Shown piece after piece: positions 1 to 32,350 of a DNA stretch of 64,000 bases. The translations under genes were made by a program, and so were the position numbers. The notes beneath the pieces are model-generated. The model was not told the DNA's origin. It did not search any database and worked only from the letters and a program-made list of their open reading frames with translations. The first letter of the stretch is position 1. Each line of letters starts with the position of its first letter. This stretch comes from Tethya wilhelma (taxonomy: Eukaryota; Porifera; Demospongiae; Tethyida; Tethyidae), in NCBI GenBank assembly GCA_964030475.1, contig CAXIPT010000002.1, positions 18,706,250 through 18,770,249 of the forward strand, written 5' to 3'.

Positions 1-2081
1 CGTGAATCAGTACAACTGTGTATGTCTAGAAGTGCATGCATGCTTGCATGTACGACTAAGTGTCCATAGACACACATTGTGTCTCTGCACATGATGCCTC
101 CGAGGTAGCCATCTTAGCCAGCCAATTACCCACTCATGTAATCTATCTGTGTCCCATTATGGGAGTAAGTGGTACAGCCATGGCAACTGAAAACAATGCT
201 CCACTAATTATTATACTGACATCTGTACGCTAGACCATATTGTTTTATGTCACCGTGGCAACCGTCCACACCCTTGAGAGCACATGTACATGGCAATAAT
301 GAGCTCCTAAGGCTATAGGCACACATAACAAGGACAACAATATATGGAAGGAGATCATTAGCATTTCTAAAACGTGGGCCATCATATACACGTTGATTGC
401 ACCCATGCACGAGCAACTTAATGGAAAAACAATTAAACGAGCTAGCTATGCATAATGTCCCACATGTTGTGTAGTATGTGTCCTAGATAGAAAACACCTG
501 AGTGTTTAGCTAGTACCTATTAACGTAGGTAGCGTTCGGCCTCCTCGTGCCAAATATCTCTGTCTGTTATCCAATGTACTAGAGCCTCATATGGGCATTG
601 ATGGTGGCTAAGAGAATACTTACCAACCTAGCACTCGTGTTAGTAGTTGCTATGGTGATGGTAACCACCTGGTTATGACAGTTAGTGAATTTCATTTCAT
701 GATGTGTAATCAAACAAATAGTCAAGGTATTCACTGAGCTAGTCATTGCCTCCTCCACCTGTTGATGTATGTGTGTCCATCTGGGCCTTGCACGGTCATG
801 AGAGTGAGCACATGCATGTGTGTGTGAGTGAGTGTACTCATGTACAATGTCATGTGTGTTTACGAGAATGTATATTTGACATAATTATGTACAAGCATGT
901 ATGGCATATTCCCTGTAATTACAGCCAATAAAGAACATATATTTCATATTTTTCCGTGTGTACACATCATTCAATTTCTCTCACATTATTCAAAGCATTG
1001 AAGCAAATAATGACTGTTTCGTTTTGCTAGTAACTACATTGTTTATTGTGATCTCACTCGTTGAGCTCACTCAAGCGACTCTCATGAACAAGTATCACAT
1101 TACAGATGGAGCCAGCTAACAGAGCCACCCGACAGCTAACCTCACACTCTGATAAGCAGTAAAAATGTGCATTACCCAATTTTCCTAAGATTTTATGTTG
1201 CAATTATAGTATTACCGCAAGTGATTTGTCCGGCAAATTTCTCCCTGTGTCAGTCATGGCTGACGAAGTGGCTGGTTGGCCAACTATTGGCATGGCTTCT
1301 GAATTCACTCTAGGTATTCCCTAATTCCATTGCTAATGAGTTCCCATAAGTCCACACAGCACTTATACAGAGCAACACAACTTTGGCATGTCATTGTAAG
1401 CATCTACGCATAATGGCATTGCAATGTTATGCTAGCTGAAAACATTTGCGTAATATTATAGTAATAATAATATGTGTGTGTACATATACGTGCTTGAGAT
1501 GGAAAAGTTTAATTCAATTTGAGGCGTCCAATTGTTATACCACCTGTTGTTAATGTGCTGGACTTGTTGGTAGTCAACATTGCATGTCAATGGGCATCCC
1601 CACATGCCATTCCTGTATAGTACTACTACTGTGGTGTGTATGCATGGATTGTTACAGCTAGGGGTGTAGCTGGCTCGTGTCAACCTTTGCATGCTCTCGT
1701 TATGAGATAGGTTGACACATTAACACCTATTGATATACTCACGCTGAACCCACACAATGAGTAAATGCTTGGGTGTACACACAGGCACAGGTTCACACAA
1801 CACACACACACACACACGCATGCACACACATACACACACACACACACACACACATACACATGCATGCACACAGTGCCTCCAATCTATATGTACATGCCCA
1901 CACATTCACTACAACATGTTCCATTGGTCAGACAAGAAACCCTCTTTCTTTATCTTGAGTTCCTTCTTGTGTTCATTAGTCTATACACTCAATGTAGCTA
2001 CATGTATCTTCTAGTGTGTGTACTCTTAGACAGTTGTCTGTGTTGCTTTTAGCATTCTGAACAAGGGTGGGTGCTTCATAC
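1..2081. other. Intergenic region, no gene recognised
   Basis: I see no exon with family similarity here on either strand. Open frames in this stretch are short and largely come from the CA/GT-rich tract near 1790-1875. An AATAAA-type sequence lies near 927-932 but nothing upstream can be tied to it. The stretch may hold the upstream regulatory region of the receptor gene that begins near 2082, or the end of a gene outside the window. Confidence 0.5.
1798..1873. repeat. (CA)n microsatellite, imperfect
   Basis: Interrupted CA dinucleotide tract with TA and TG/CG interruptions. It produces long spurious His-Thr or Cys-Val reading frames on both strands. Confidence 0.9.
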
Positions 2082-5000
2082 ATGTGTGTCATACTAATGT
2101 TTTTCCTGTTATTATTGCCAATTTCTATTGTGACTGAGCTATTGTGTAGTTACGATGAAGTTTTCGTATTAAGATTAATGTCTGCCACATTGTTTTTAAA
2201 GAACTGCTTATTGTGTGTACTGTACAAATTACTTGATGTGCCCCTCCTCGATTGATTAGGTCCTAACCCTCCCTTGATTGCCATTAATGAGACTAGCAGC
2301 CCTGTTGAAGTGATGGTGTTCCCGTATGGTACCACAGTCATACTCCAATGCTCTGTGCAACAAACGGCCAATGATAATTCACTTTCCATCACGTGGAAAA
2401 ATCCTTCAGTAAGTAGAAGCACTACTATAATATGCATGTGAAGTTCTGTATGCATTGTAACTGTTGAATTGTAAATTATTGGTGTAATTATAAGTGTTTG
2501 TTCCTATCTCTATTCTCTCCCACAGCAAGAATCAATCCATGAAACTAATGACCCACTGGCGTCGGAGTTTGTAACCAGACCGGATGGTAGCCAGAGTGCA
2601 ATACTCAACGTTAGAGATCTTTCAGCCGACCAAGCAGGACTATATACTTGCATCGCAACCAATGCCAGAGGGGAGGCACAAATTTCGACCAAGATATATG
2701 GTAAAGCATCTAGCTCTTCATTATGCATGCGTTTGTGTGTATTCTATAATAATGTACATCTATTGAAGTTAACTCTACATGTATTCTGTACTCTGCAGGT
2801 CCCCCAGACCCTCCACCTGTACCGATCATTTTGATCAACGATGACAGATCTAGATACACTGTCACATGGACTCGACCTTCTTTCCCTGGCTCTATAAAAG
2901 AGTACATGTTGTACTTCTTTGTGTAAGTTTCCAGTCATTTGGTGTTGCAAACAATAAAGCGACCATTATTGCCATCTCTTCCCCCCCAACCACGTGCAGT
3001 GCTGACACAAATGTGCAAATCAAACAAGTACTTGTCAACGTGAGTGAAAACCACACGTCAGCTAGTTATAATATCACCGACCTCAAGACAGGAGATTACG
3101 AAGTGAGAATATCTGCCATAGCTGGTCAGCAGAGGGTAGAAGGAGCATTGGGAGAAAAGGCCCCCTTTACTATCGGTGAGCATAAGTATGCTGTACAGTA
3201 AGATTTAAATATAAAATAATTAATATTATTGACCATGGATGTCAACGTTTTAGAGAATCAATAGTAACACTTGACATGATAAGTTTGCTGGTCTACTAAG
3301 TACACAATAGTATTGAATTTGCCTCTTCTTTACTACCCTCTACCTTAGATACAGACATCTCAGCTCCCTCGCCAATAGCTAGCAATTTGACGGTGATCGG
3401 AGCTGCAGTAGGAGCTGTTGGTGTTGTGGTTCTTCTTGTGATCATTGGTCTGGCCATTGGTGTCTTCTTCCTCTGCATTTACTATCCTTACAAGTAAGGG
3501 GGGAAAAACCTAACATAATGCAATCATCCTCACAAATCATGCACCAATGATCATTCATAACACTGTTGCACATCCACAGGCAAAAGAACAAGGGTTCGAT
3601 ACAACGGTGGGGAAGCGAAGAAGATAAACCTGATGCAGCCAACGCTGTCCCCAACACGTACACGGCCCTCACCCTCCATCCTTCCTCCGAGCTCCCTCCC
3701 TCCCCCACAAGCCCCATGTCCTCCGCCTTCTCCACGGAGATCGATCCAAAGTGGGAGTTCCCCAAGGACAACGTCCAGCTCTCCGAGGTGCTCTTCGAGG
3801 GACAGTTCTCAGTGTTGTTTAAAGGAACGGCCAAAGGCATCTTTGAGAAGCCTCTTGATGTAGCGGTCAAGACCGTAAAAGGTATGAAAGAAATGTATAC
3901 TCTTGTGCATTCACTGGAATTGGACCTATTCCTGATATGTTGTGATTATAATTATTGTAAGTATGCAGTTTCATATCTGTGTGGGCAGTTACATGTACTT
4001 GGGTAGTCATGTGATTAGAGAATCAGTCCCTTGAGCCATGGTTTATTGTTGTCCGTTCCCACTTGTTTGATTTTTGTAGAAGACGCAACTGAAGATGATT
4101 TGAAGACACTCGTCTATGAGATGGAGATGCTGGCCAGTCTGGGAACTCACCCTAACATCGTCTCACTAGTCAGAGTGTGCACAGTTGGAAGTAAGTAAAC
4201 AGCTATACCATTACAAATTGCCTATTAGTCTCGTTCCCAGGCAGCTATATTCCACCCTAGTAGCCGAATTGAGGCTACCACTTAGTAGAACTTTGATGAT
4301 CAATAAATCACTATATGTTGAAAATGAATACATGATTGTAATCACGCAAGCCATTAACTTTTTTTGTTTGCTTCTTGTCGGATCCCCAGAGCCAATCTAC
4401 ATGGTGCTGGAGTACATGTGTCACGGTGACCTCTTGGGATTCTTAAGAGCCACTCGTGGTATTCCCAACATGTTTAGCATCTCGCCCGGTTCCCGTTACC
4501 AGCCTCCTCCCCTCGTCCTCTGCTCCCGTGACATCATCAACTTTGCCACCAAGATCGCTAATGGAATGAGATACCTTGCAGATAGAAAAGTGAGCACAAC
4601 CAAGATCAAAGAATTTTTGAGCTTATAATTATATAATTTGTAAAGCAATTTATAGTCCTGTAAAAGGATGACAGTGAACAACTTGTTTTGCAATAGTTAT
4701 ACAATTCTCAAGTATCATGTTTATGCCTTGTTTTTATGTTGCGTGACAATGTACTTATTTTTGTACAGATTGTTCATCGTGCACTGTGTGCGAAGAACAT
4801 CCTAGTTGGTACAGGCATGGAAGTCAAGATCTACAACATTGGATCTTTCGATAATCCTTTTGACAACCGAGAGAGTCTCATGAAGTGGATGGCACCTGAG
4901 ACACTGTTTGATGGAACCACCACCATTTACAGTGATGTGTAAGTGTAGCATGCACGGTAGAATAACTGCATAAGTGTATAGGTGTAGCACTCAGTAGCAG

Positions 5001-5676
5001 TGAGTATTATTATTGCCTTTTGTCTCTCTGTCATAGTTGGTCGTTTGGAGTCACTCTCTGGGAACTGGTGACTGTCGGTGGTGCACCCTACGCCGAGATT
5101 CTTCCTGAAGACCTTTACACCCAGCTCCACAGTGGAATGAGAATGCCAAGACCACAGCACTGTGCTCAAGAAGTGTAAGTTTGAAAACTATGCATGGATT
5201 GTATCTATGAATGTATGTATGTATGTCACTCCTCCCATGCACCCCCTATCTGCTTCTCTCCCCCACGTGCAATGCATCCTCCGCTGCCTCTTTAACTCTG
5301 GGATAGAGTTTGTACTTGAAGTGATTTGTCCTCTTGTTCTTCTTTGTGTATTGGTTGTACACAGGTATGACATTATGCGCGACTGTTGGCAGAGCAATCC
5401 AGTTGATCGACCTCACTTCTCCATCGTTCACGACAGACTGGAAGAGTTATACATGTCTAAACTGGTAAGCTATAATAGATTCATTAATACATATAATAGC
5501 TAACCAGCCAATGGCCTATGCATATAATATATGTGCATACATTGATTATTGGAAATGCATATTATATTTTCATAACATCTCTTTCATTTTTATAGAGCTA
5601 TTTGGACCTTAGAAACTATAATGGAAATGTTTACTCTCAGTTTGATGAGCCCCCTCAACTCTCAACTGTATTGTAG
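2082..5676 (+). CDS. Ig-FN3 receptor tyrosine kinase-like protein, probable pseudokinase
   Basis: Single-pass receptor modelled at 644 residues from exons 2082-2145, 2260-2408, 2526-2700, 2799-2922, 3000-3175, 3349-3493, 3580-3881, 4080-4190, 4390-4589, 4769-4938, 5037-5174, 5365-5464 and 5596-5676. The first exon is the least certain: it encodes a hydrophobic leader (MCVILMFFLLLL) and ends at a weak GTAGTT donor, but its phase fits. Order: signal peptide; one Ig-like domain (Cys in VILQCSV, Trp in ITWKN, then the GLYTCIATN signature); one FN3 domain starting at GPPDPP; membrane helix about 246-272; kinase-like domain about 337-610. The VAVK lysine (K375), alpha-C glutamate (about E392), APE and SDVWSFG are kept. 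The catalytic HRD is HRA (485-487), DFG is NIG (505-507), and the glycine loop reads FEGQFS. It most resembles FGFR/RET-like kinases in its alpha-C region. Catalysis is unlikely; a scaffold or allosteric signalling role is inferred. The tail has tyrosines near the C-terminus (NVYSQF). Confidence 0.85.
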
Positions 5677-6318
5677 CTAGCCAACCCCTCGCAGTGATCA
5701 TTCATTCTCTCTCAGTTTGTTTGTTTGTTTTTTATATAGACACATCTCATCATCATTTCCCCTCATTTGTTCTCTTTCATTCCACTTATGCTCCACAAAT
5801 CATGCGCATTTATGTGACTTGATTCTGCCATCAATGTATAATATTATATAATTTATTTTTGTGCAGAGTGTTCTATATGCATAGGTGCATAATTATATAT
5901 ATTTTTGATATTATATAGGTCCACTAGTATTCACAATTATAACACTTCGTGAAACTATAACAATATGCATAATCATTCTTATGTAACTATTTGCTGCATA
6001 CTTTTTATAATATTTTTTGTCATTTGATTTTGTGTAAGTATATAATTATTCATGATTTATTCTCTCATATCAATTCTATGTCATTGATCTACTGGATATG
6101 TATGTTTTCTTGATCTATATTATATATAAATCATCAACCTGCATGTATATACTTGATTGGTGTTCCAAGCTAGGGGTCATGACCTTTGTAGGAAAATTAA
6201 TTTAACCCTTTGTTTAGTTAGCCACGTGCTACTTGACAACGTTTCGTGGACGTAAAATGATATACAAGTAGCCAAACGACTGTTTTACGTTGCTGTTGAC
6301 GTCAGACTGAGATAAAAA
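5677..6318. other. Intergenic: receptor 3' UTR and TGS1 promoter
   Basis: AT-rich 3' flank of the receptor gene followed by the TGS1 upstream region. There are no further exons. The last 100 bases are less AT-rich and hold a palindromic CRE-like site (see 6297-6304). Confidence 0.6.
6297..6304. promoter_or_regulatory. CRE/ATF-like site just upstream of TGS1
   Basis: Perfect palindrome TGACGTCA, 15 bases upstream of the TGS1 start codon. This is the consensus site of CREB/ATF bZIP factors. Its location suggests a core-promoter or 5' UTR element; function is inferred from sequence alone. Confidence 0.4.
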
Positions 6319-28080
<21,762 letters not shown>

Positions 28081-28864
28081 AATCATTATATACATGTCAA
28101 TGTAGACTGTTATGCTTATTCTCTTAGTTTTGTCATTTCAGTTCGATTATTTGTTGTTAAGCAACTATTATTAGTTTCATAATGTTATTGTTGAATTTCC
28201 TGGTGGGCCGAGCTGGGGCACACATGCTCGAAAAATGTCAAAACCCAACCACTGTGTGGCCGTAGTAACTATGGCACACACATTATACTATAGATGTCTC
28301 TTGAGAATATCAGCTATGCTCCATCACAATGGCACATTGCTTCTGTGTTATTTAGGGTTTATTATGGAGCATACTTCTGTTAACCATTTTTGTGTGAGCT
28401 GGTCATCAGCTGTAGTGAAAATATTCAAAGAAGCAGATGTTAATTCAATAGTGGTAAAACCTGGTTTCTATAAAAGGGTACATGTACTTTACCAAAGTAG
28501 ATACACATCAAACAGAAGTAGCTTAGCTACAGTTACAGCCAGAGCTCTGTACTCAGCTATACTGCACAGTACCTTTAGGCACAACCCTGATATTTTCACT
28601 AGTGAGTGTGTGTTTATGGCTGTGTGTAGGCATGTCAACTCAATTTGTCTATGAACACACTTGCATATGTGCAATGCTCAAGTCATGGTATAGTTCAAAC
28701 TGGAAGCCAGTGAACAAATTATGTGACTAATTGTTGTAGGCCTGTAACCCAACTCCTAGTAGACCAGTGCTGTACTGATAACAGTATTGAGTGGCTTAAT
28801 AGCCTTAATAGTAGGCAGTGGGTGTGAGCTAATACCTGACCTCCGAAAATATTTTAGTAAATAT

Positions 28865-28924
<60 letters not shown>

Positions 28925-29891
28925 GCGTGTGAGGGAGAGAGAGCTCTGGAGACCATGCATGTTAGCACATGGAACATGCCAAAAAGTGTAAGTCAATACT
29001 GCCAAGAGCTTCCACTGGAAGTGTAACACCACACATAAAGACATCAGTTGTAAGCAAGTTTGTTCACAAAACATTTAACATTCACAACTGTACACATACA
29101 GCTACAAGTTCAATATGGACAGGTATTTACAGTTTTTTACGCCAAGTTGAATCAACAAACACTGATCAACATAACAAGTACATGGTCTGATTTACGCCTT
29201 CTCTACTCAACCATATCCATTATAATACCAGCCATTACTGTACCATCCAATTCTTATAGGTTTTCCTTTTGTGACAAAACAACAAATATACATAATGCAA
29301 CAGATGAGGACATATATATATATATATATATAGGCAACATAACTATACATGTACCACACAACGCAATAATAACTCACACAACACTATAAAAATGACCATG
29401 CATATTATAATAATAATAATATACAAAAAAAATTAATAACCTGGCAAGAATCAGTGAGATGATCATTATAAAGATTCTGATAACAAGTACTTTGTCCGCG
29501 TCAGTTTTAAATGAGCGTCTAATGTAGATTAGCAAAGCATAATGAATATTCATGAGTCGAGTGATTGATGATGAGAGAGAGTATGAATGATTGTTGAAGA
29601 GATAATAATAATTATGATTTGTCAGTACATATATACACGTTTGAAAACAACCACTATAAAACACAATTACCCTAATAGAAATAATAATTGATTAAGAGAC
29701 TCCAGGCTATTGATTTTTAGCAAGGAATGTAGGAACCATAAAATTCTAGTACCTTGCAACCATGATGAATGTATACATAGTTCCCACAATAATACAACAT
29801 AATTAGGATGTCAAATGGAGAAGTGACACCAAAAAAAGGTGACCTTATTGTTTGTTATACATGTATAGGTACACATATCAGTTATTAAAGA
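28081..29891. other. Convergent intergenic region, no gene recognised
   Basis: Lies between the TGS1 stop codon and the stop codon of SRCR receptor A on the other strand. One open frame of 139 codons (28235-28654, +) has no family similarity I recognise and is not supported by splice structure. The stretch holds a GT-to-GC alternating purine-pyrimidine tract (28869-28928) and a short (TA)n near 29312-29332. Confidence 0.5.
28869..28928. repeat. (GT)n-(GC)n alternating tract
   Basis: A pure GT tract passes into GCGCGCGCACGCGCG. This is an uninterrupted alternating purine-pyrimidine run of about 60 bases, the composition class that favours left-handed Z-DNA. Confidence 0.8.
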
Positions 29892-31875
29892 TCATACCAA
29901 TGTGTCCATTCGACGTCCATCATCTCCCTGGTGAGAAGAGTTCACAAAGGCCTCAGTGGATCCTGAGCCTGAGGTGTTTGACGATAATCCAGAGCTTCTG
30001 CTAGTGTTCAAAGATGCCCTCTGTGTGTATGGACTGTGTGTGCCTCGGTTGAACTTTGGACTTCCGTGGTTACCAGACGACTTGGGGGGAGATTTCGGAC
30101 TAGAGTTCTTAGCTGCCAAACGCAAGTTCTTAGGTGAATTATTACCTGACTTCAATCTCGACATGGAGTTTGAGCGACTATCATGGTTCTTCTTGGACGG
30201 GGCACTACGAGGCAGACTGTGAGACGTCCGTGGTGTAAGCTGGGGGCTAGGGGCTTCCAAGACAGCATAGAGGTTACCAGCTCCCCCACTGGCAACCGAC
30301 TCCGGTACCACTCTCTGGTTCACCACAGCACTTGTGGATACTTGTGACTCCAGGTCTTCAACTGAGTGGTTCACCGATGCGTCCAGTGCAGCTGGAGGTT
30401 GGTGGTGATCCAGGGCACGTTTGAATCGCTCAGGCGTACTGTTCTGGCTGTTTGTGCTATCCGGAGTTCTCACATCAGCCTCTGTAGTGAGCCCAGTTTC
30501 AATCGCCATGGCAGTCTTGTTGGTGAACTGAGGTTGATAGTTGGACGGAGTGTTTCTTGTTAGAGACATACTGTGGTTTAGTTGCTGATAGTGGGAGTCA
30601 GTGGGTTTAGTGTCAAGAGGGACTGGGGAACTAATGCAAGGCTCAATTTGAGCATATTGCTGCTCACTTTCAAGCTGGGAGTACAAGGGAGAAGGCATGT
30701 CTGCTCCTGACTTTACACTCATTGAAGGGGAACCTTCTCCTTTGGATTCCTTCAGCTGCTCGTAAATTGGTTGGTCGAGTTCGATTGTATGTTTCACCGG
30801 ACCAGAGCTAATACTGTCCATGCCTCCAACAGAGCCTGTGCCAATCTCCTTTACCTCATTTGAATTATTGTTCTGGTTGTGACCTCTCCTAGGAGAATCA
30901 GGTGAGATCTTTCTCCGTCGAGCAGCAATCACTATGAGTAAGAATGCAACTATCACTATGAGAATTATGACCCCTCCAGCTGCTCCAGCCGCTGCATATA
31001 TTATTGTAAGGTTCAAACCATTTGAAGCAGCATCGGTTGCTCCTTCTGACATTGTCTGTTCTGTGTCTGTGGGTGAGTCTTTGGGAGGTGTACTGGTACC
31101 ATCGACACTGGAGGGGGTAGATGCTGTTGCATCTTGTTTTGTTGTTGAACTGTCTATGCCTGGAGTAGTGATCGAATCTACAGTTGGTAGTTCATAATCA
31201 ACTGATGCTATTTGAAGTGGAGTGAGAGTGCCACAACTAGATATGTTGAATTCAGGAACATTTTCACTCCTTGGACATGCAACTACTGCAATTGTATTGT
31301 TGTTGTTCTGAGTACAGCTTACATTGCTACTTCTCAAAGTGACTGAGCACTGAGACACATTTGATTCTGAGCCATCACACTGTGGTACCACTTTTGCAAT
31401 ACTTCCTTCTGTTGACCGTTGATTTAAGTATAGAGCTACTGCACCTATTTTGAGCATGTGAAAATTAATTGTGACCACAATCTCCTTCAAATTTAGTTTA
31501 AAGAATTAGATATTACCTTCTGCTCTATATCCAGCCTCCTTGCATGCTACCATTGCATCTTGTACTGTCCACTGGTCATCACAAACAGTAGGTTTTATTA
31601 CACTCCCGTTACAGAGCCCTACTCGTGCAATGATGTAGTCTAGATTGCAAGTCTGTCTCAAATCCTCTAGTCTGACCTTATTGGTGGTAGTGCAACCTGT
31701 GAACAAACATTAATATGAACGTAAATATACTTTATACTCCTGATTTGTATAACTATGCTATATGAAACTCACTCTCATCTTTATCTGCAGCAGAAACAAC
31801 TCCGTGAGATAAACGAGTTGCAAAGATGCAACACGCAAACAAAACTGACAAATCAACAAACCTATTTCTAAACAT
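29892..31875 (-). CDS. SRCR receptor A: one SRCR domain, membrane helix, long YxxL tail
   Basis: Type I membrane protein of 611 residues from exons 31773-31875, 31517-31696 and 29892-31444 (read right to left). Signal peptide about 1-25 (FVDLSVLFACCIFA). One divergent SRCR domain about 36-150, marked by RVGLCNGS, PTVCDDQWTVQDAMVACKEAGY and VSQCSV. Then a Ser/Thr/Pro-rich stalk and a membrane helix about 240-269 ending in a basic stop (AARRRK). The tail of about 340 residues is a single-exon, Ser/Pro/Asn-rich segment with five YxxL/I motifs: YEQL (Y322), YSQL (Y349), YAQI (Y358), YQQL (Y380) and YAVL (Y487). SRCR domains bind proteins or microbial surfaces in known families; the ligand here is unknown. 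It is divergent from RNPC3 across a 475-bp spacer. Receptor E has nearly the same ectodomain but an unrelated tail. Confidence 0.85.
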
Positions 31876-32350
31876 TACGACTCAGCTACGCTACAGTACT
31901 GCACAACAATTGAGAGATCTGTACAGCATCTACCAAATTGCCAGTCAATTGAGCTTCACTAAATTTTTTTGACTCTTCCAACTGGCGACGTTTTACACTA
32001 ATCATGTGGTAAACACTGCCCACATGTGCACGTCATGTAAATTGATCGCTTTTTATAGGTCTTCTTGTTACACCGAGTACTTCCGATTCAGTGAACCATG
32101 GATATTAGAGCTATAATATCCATGAGTGAACAAACAAGCAATTTCACTTTCTGCTCTAATTAGAGTCCAAGACAATGATCATTGGGATGTCTTTACAAAA
32201 TACAACAATGACTGGGGTATAATAAAACTGTATTATCTTTCAATATGTATTAAATGACTAATTACGGTAATTTTAAACTTCGCGCTGCGCCTCGGCCTCG
32301 TGCAAACCTGATCGATCTTTACCATATTTCTTCACCTAGACTTTGACACG
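31876..32350. promoter_or_regulatory. Divergent intergenic promoter region (SRCR A / RNPC3)
   Basis: The 475 bases between the two start codons must hold the 5' UTRs and promoters of both genes, which are transcribed away from each other. No TATA box at a convincing position was identified. No other gene fits. Confidence 0.5.

Noticed and set aside
28235..28654. 139-codon plus-strand frame
   Set aside because: No recognisable domain, no splice context and unremarkable composition; kept as unexplained spacer.
30366..31197. Plus-strand frames opposite receptor A (and the similar one at 49330-49689 opposite receptor E)
   Set aside because: They are antisense shadows of the receptor coding exons.
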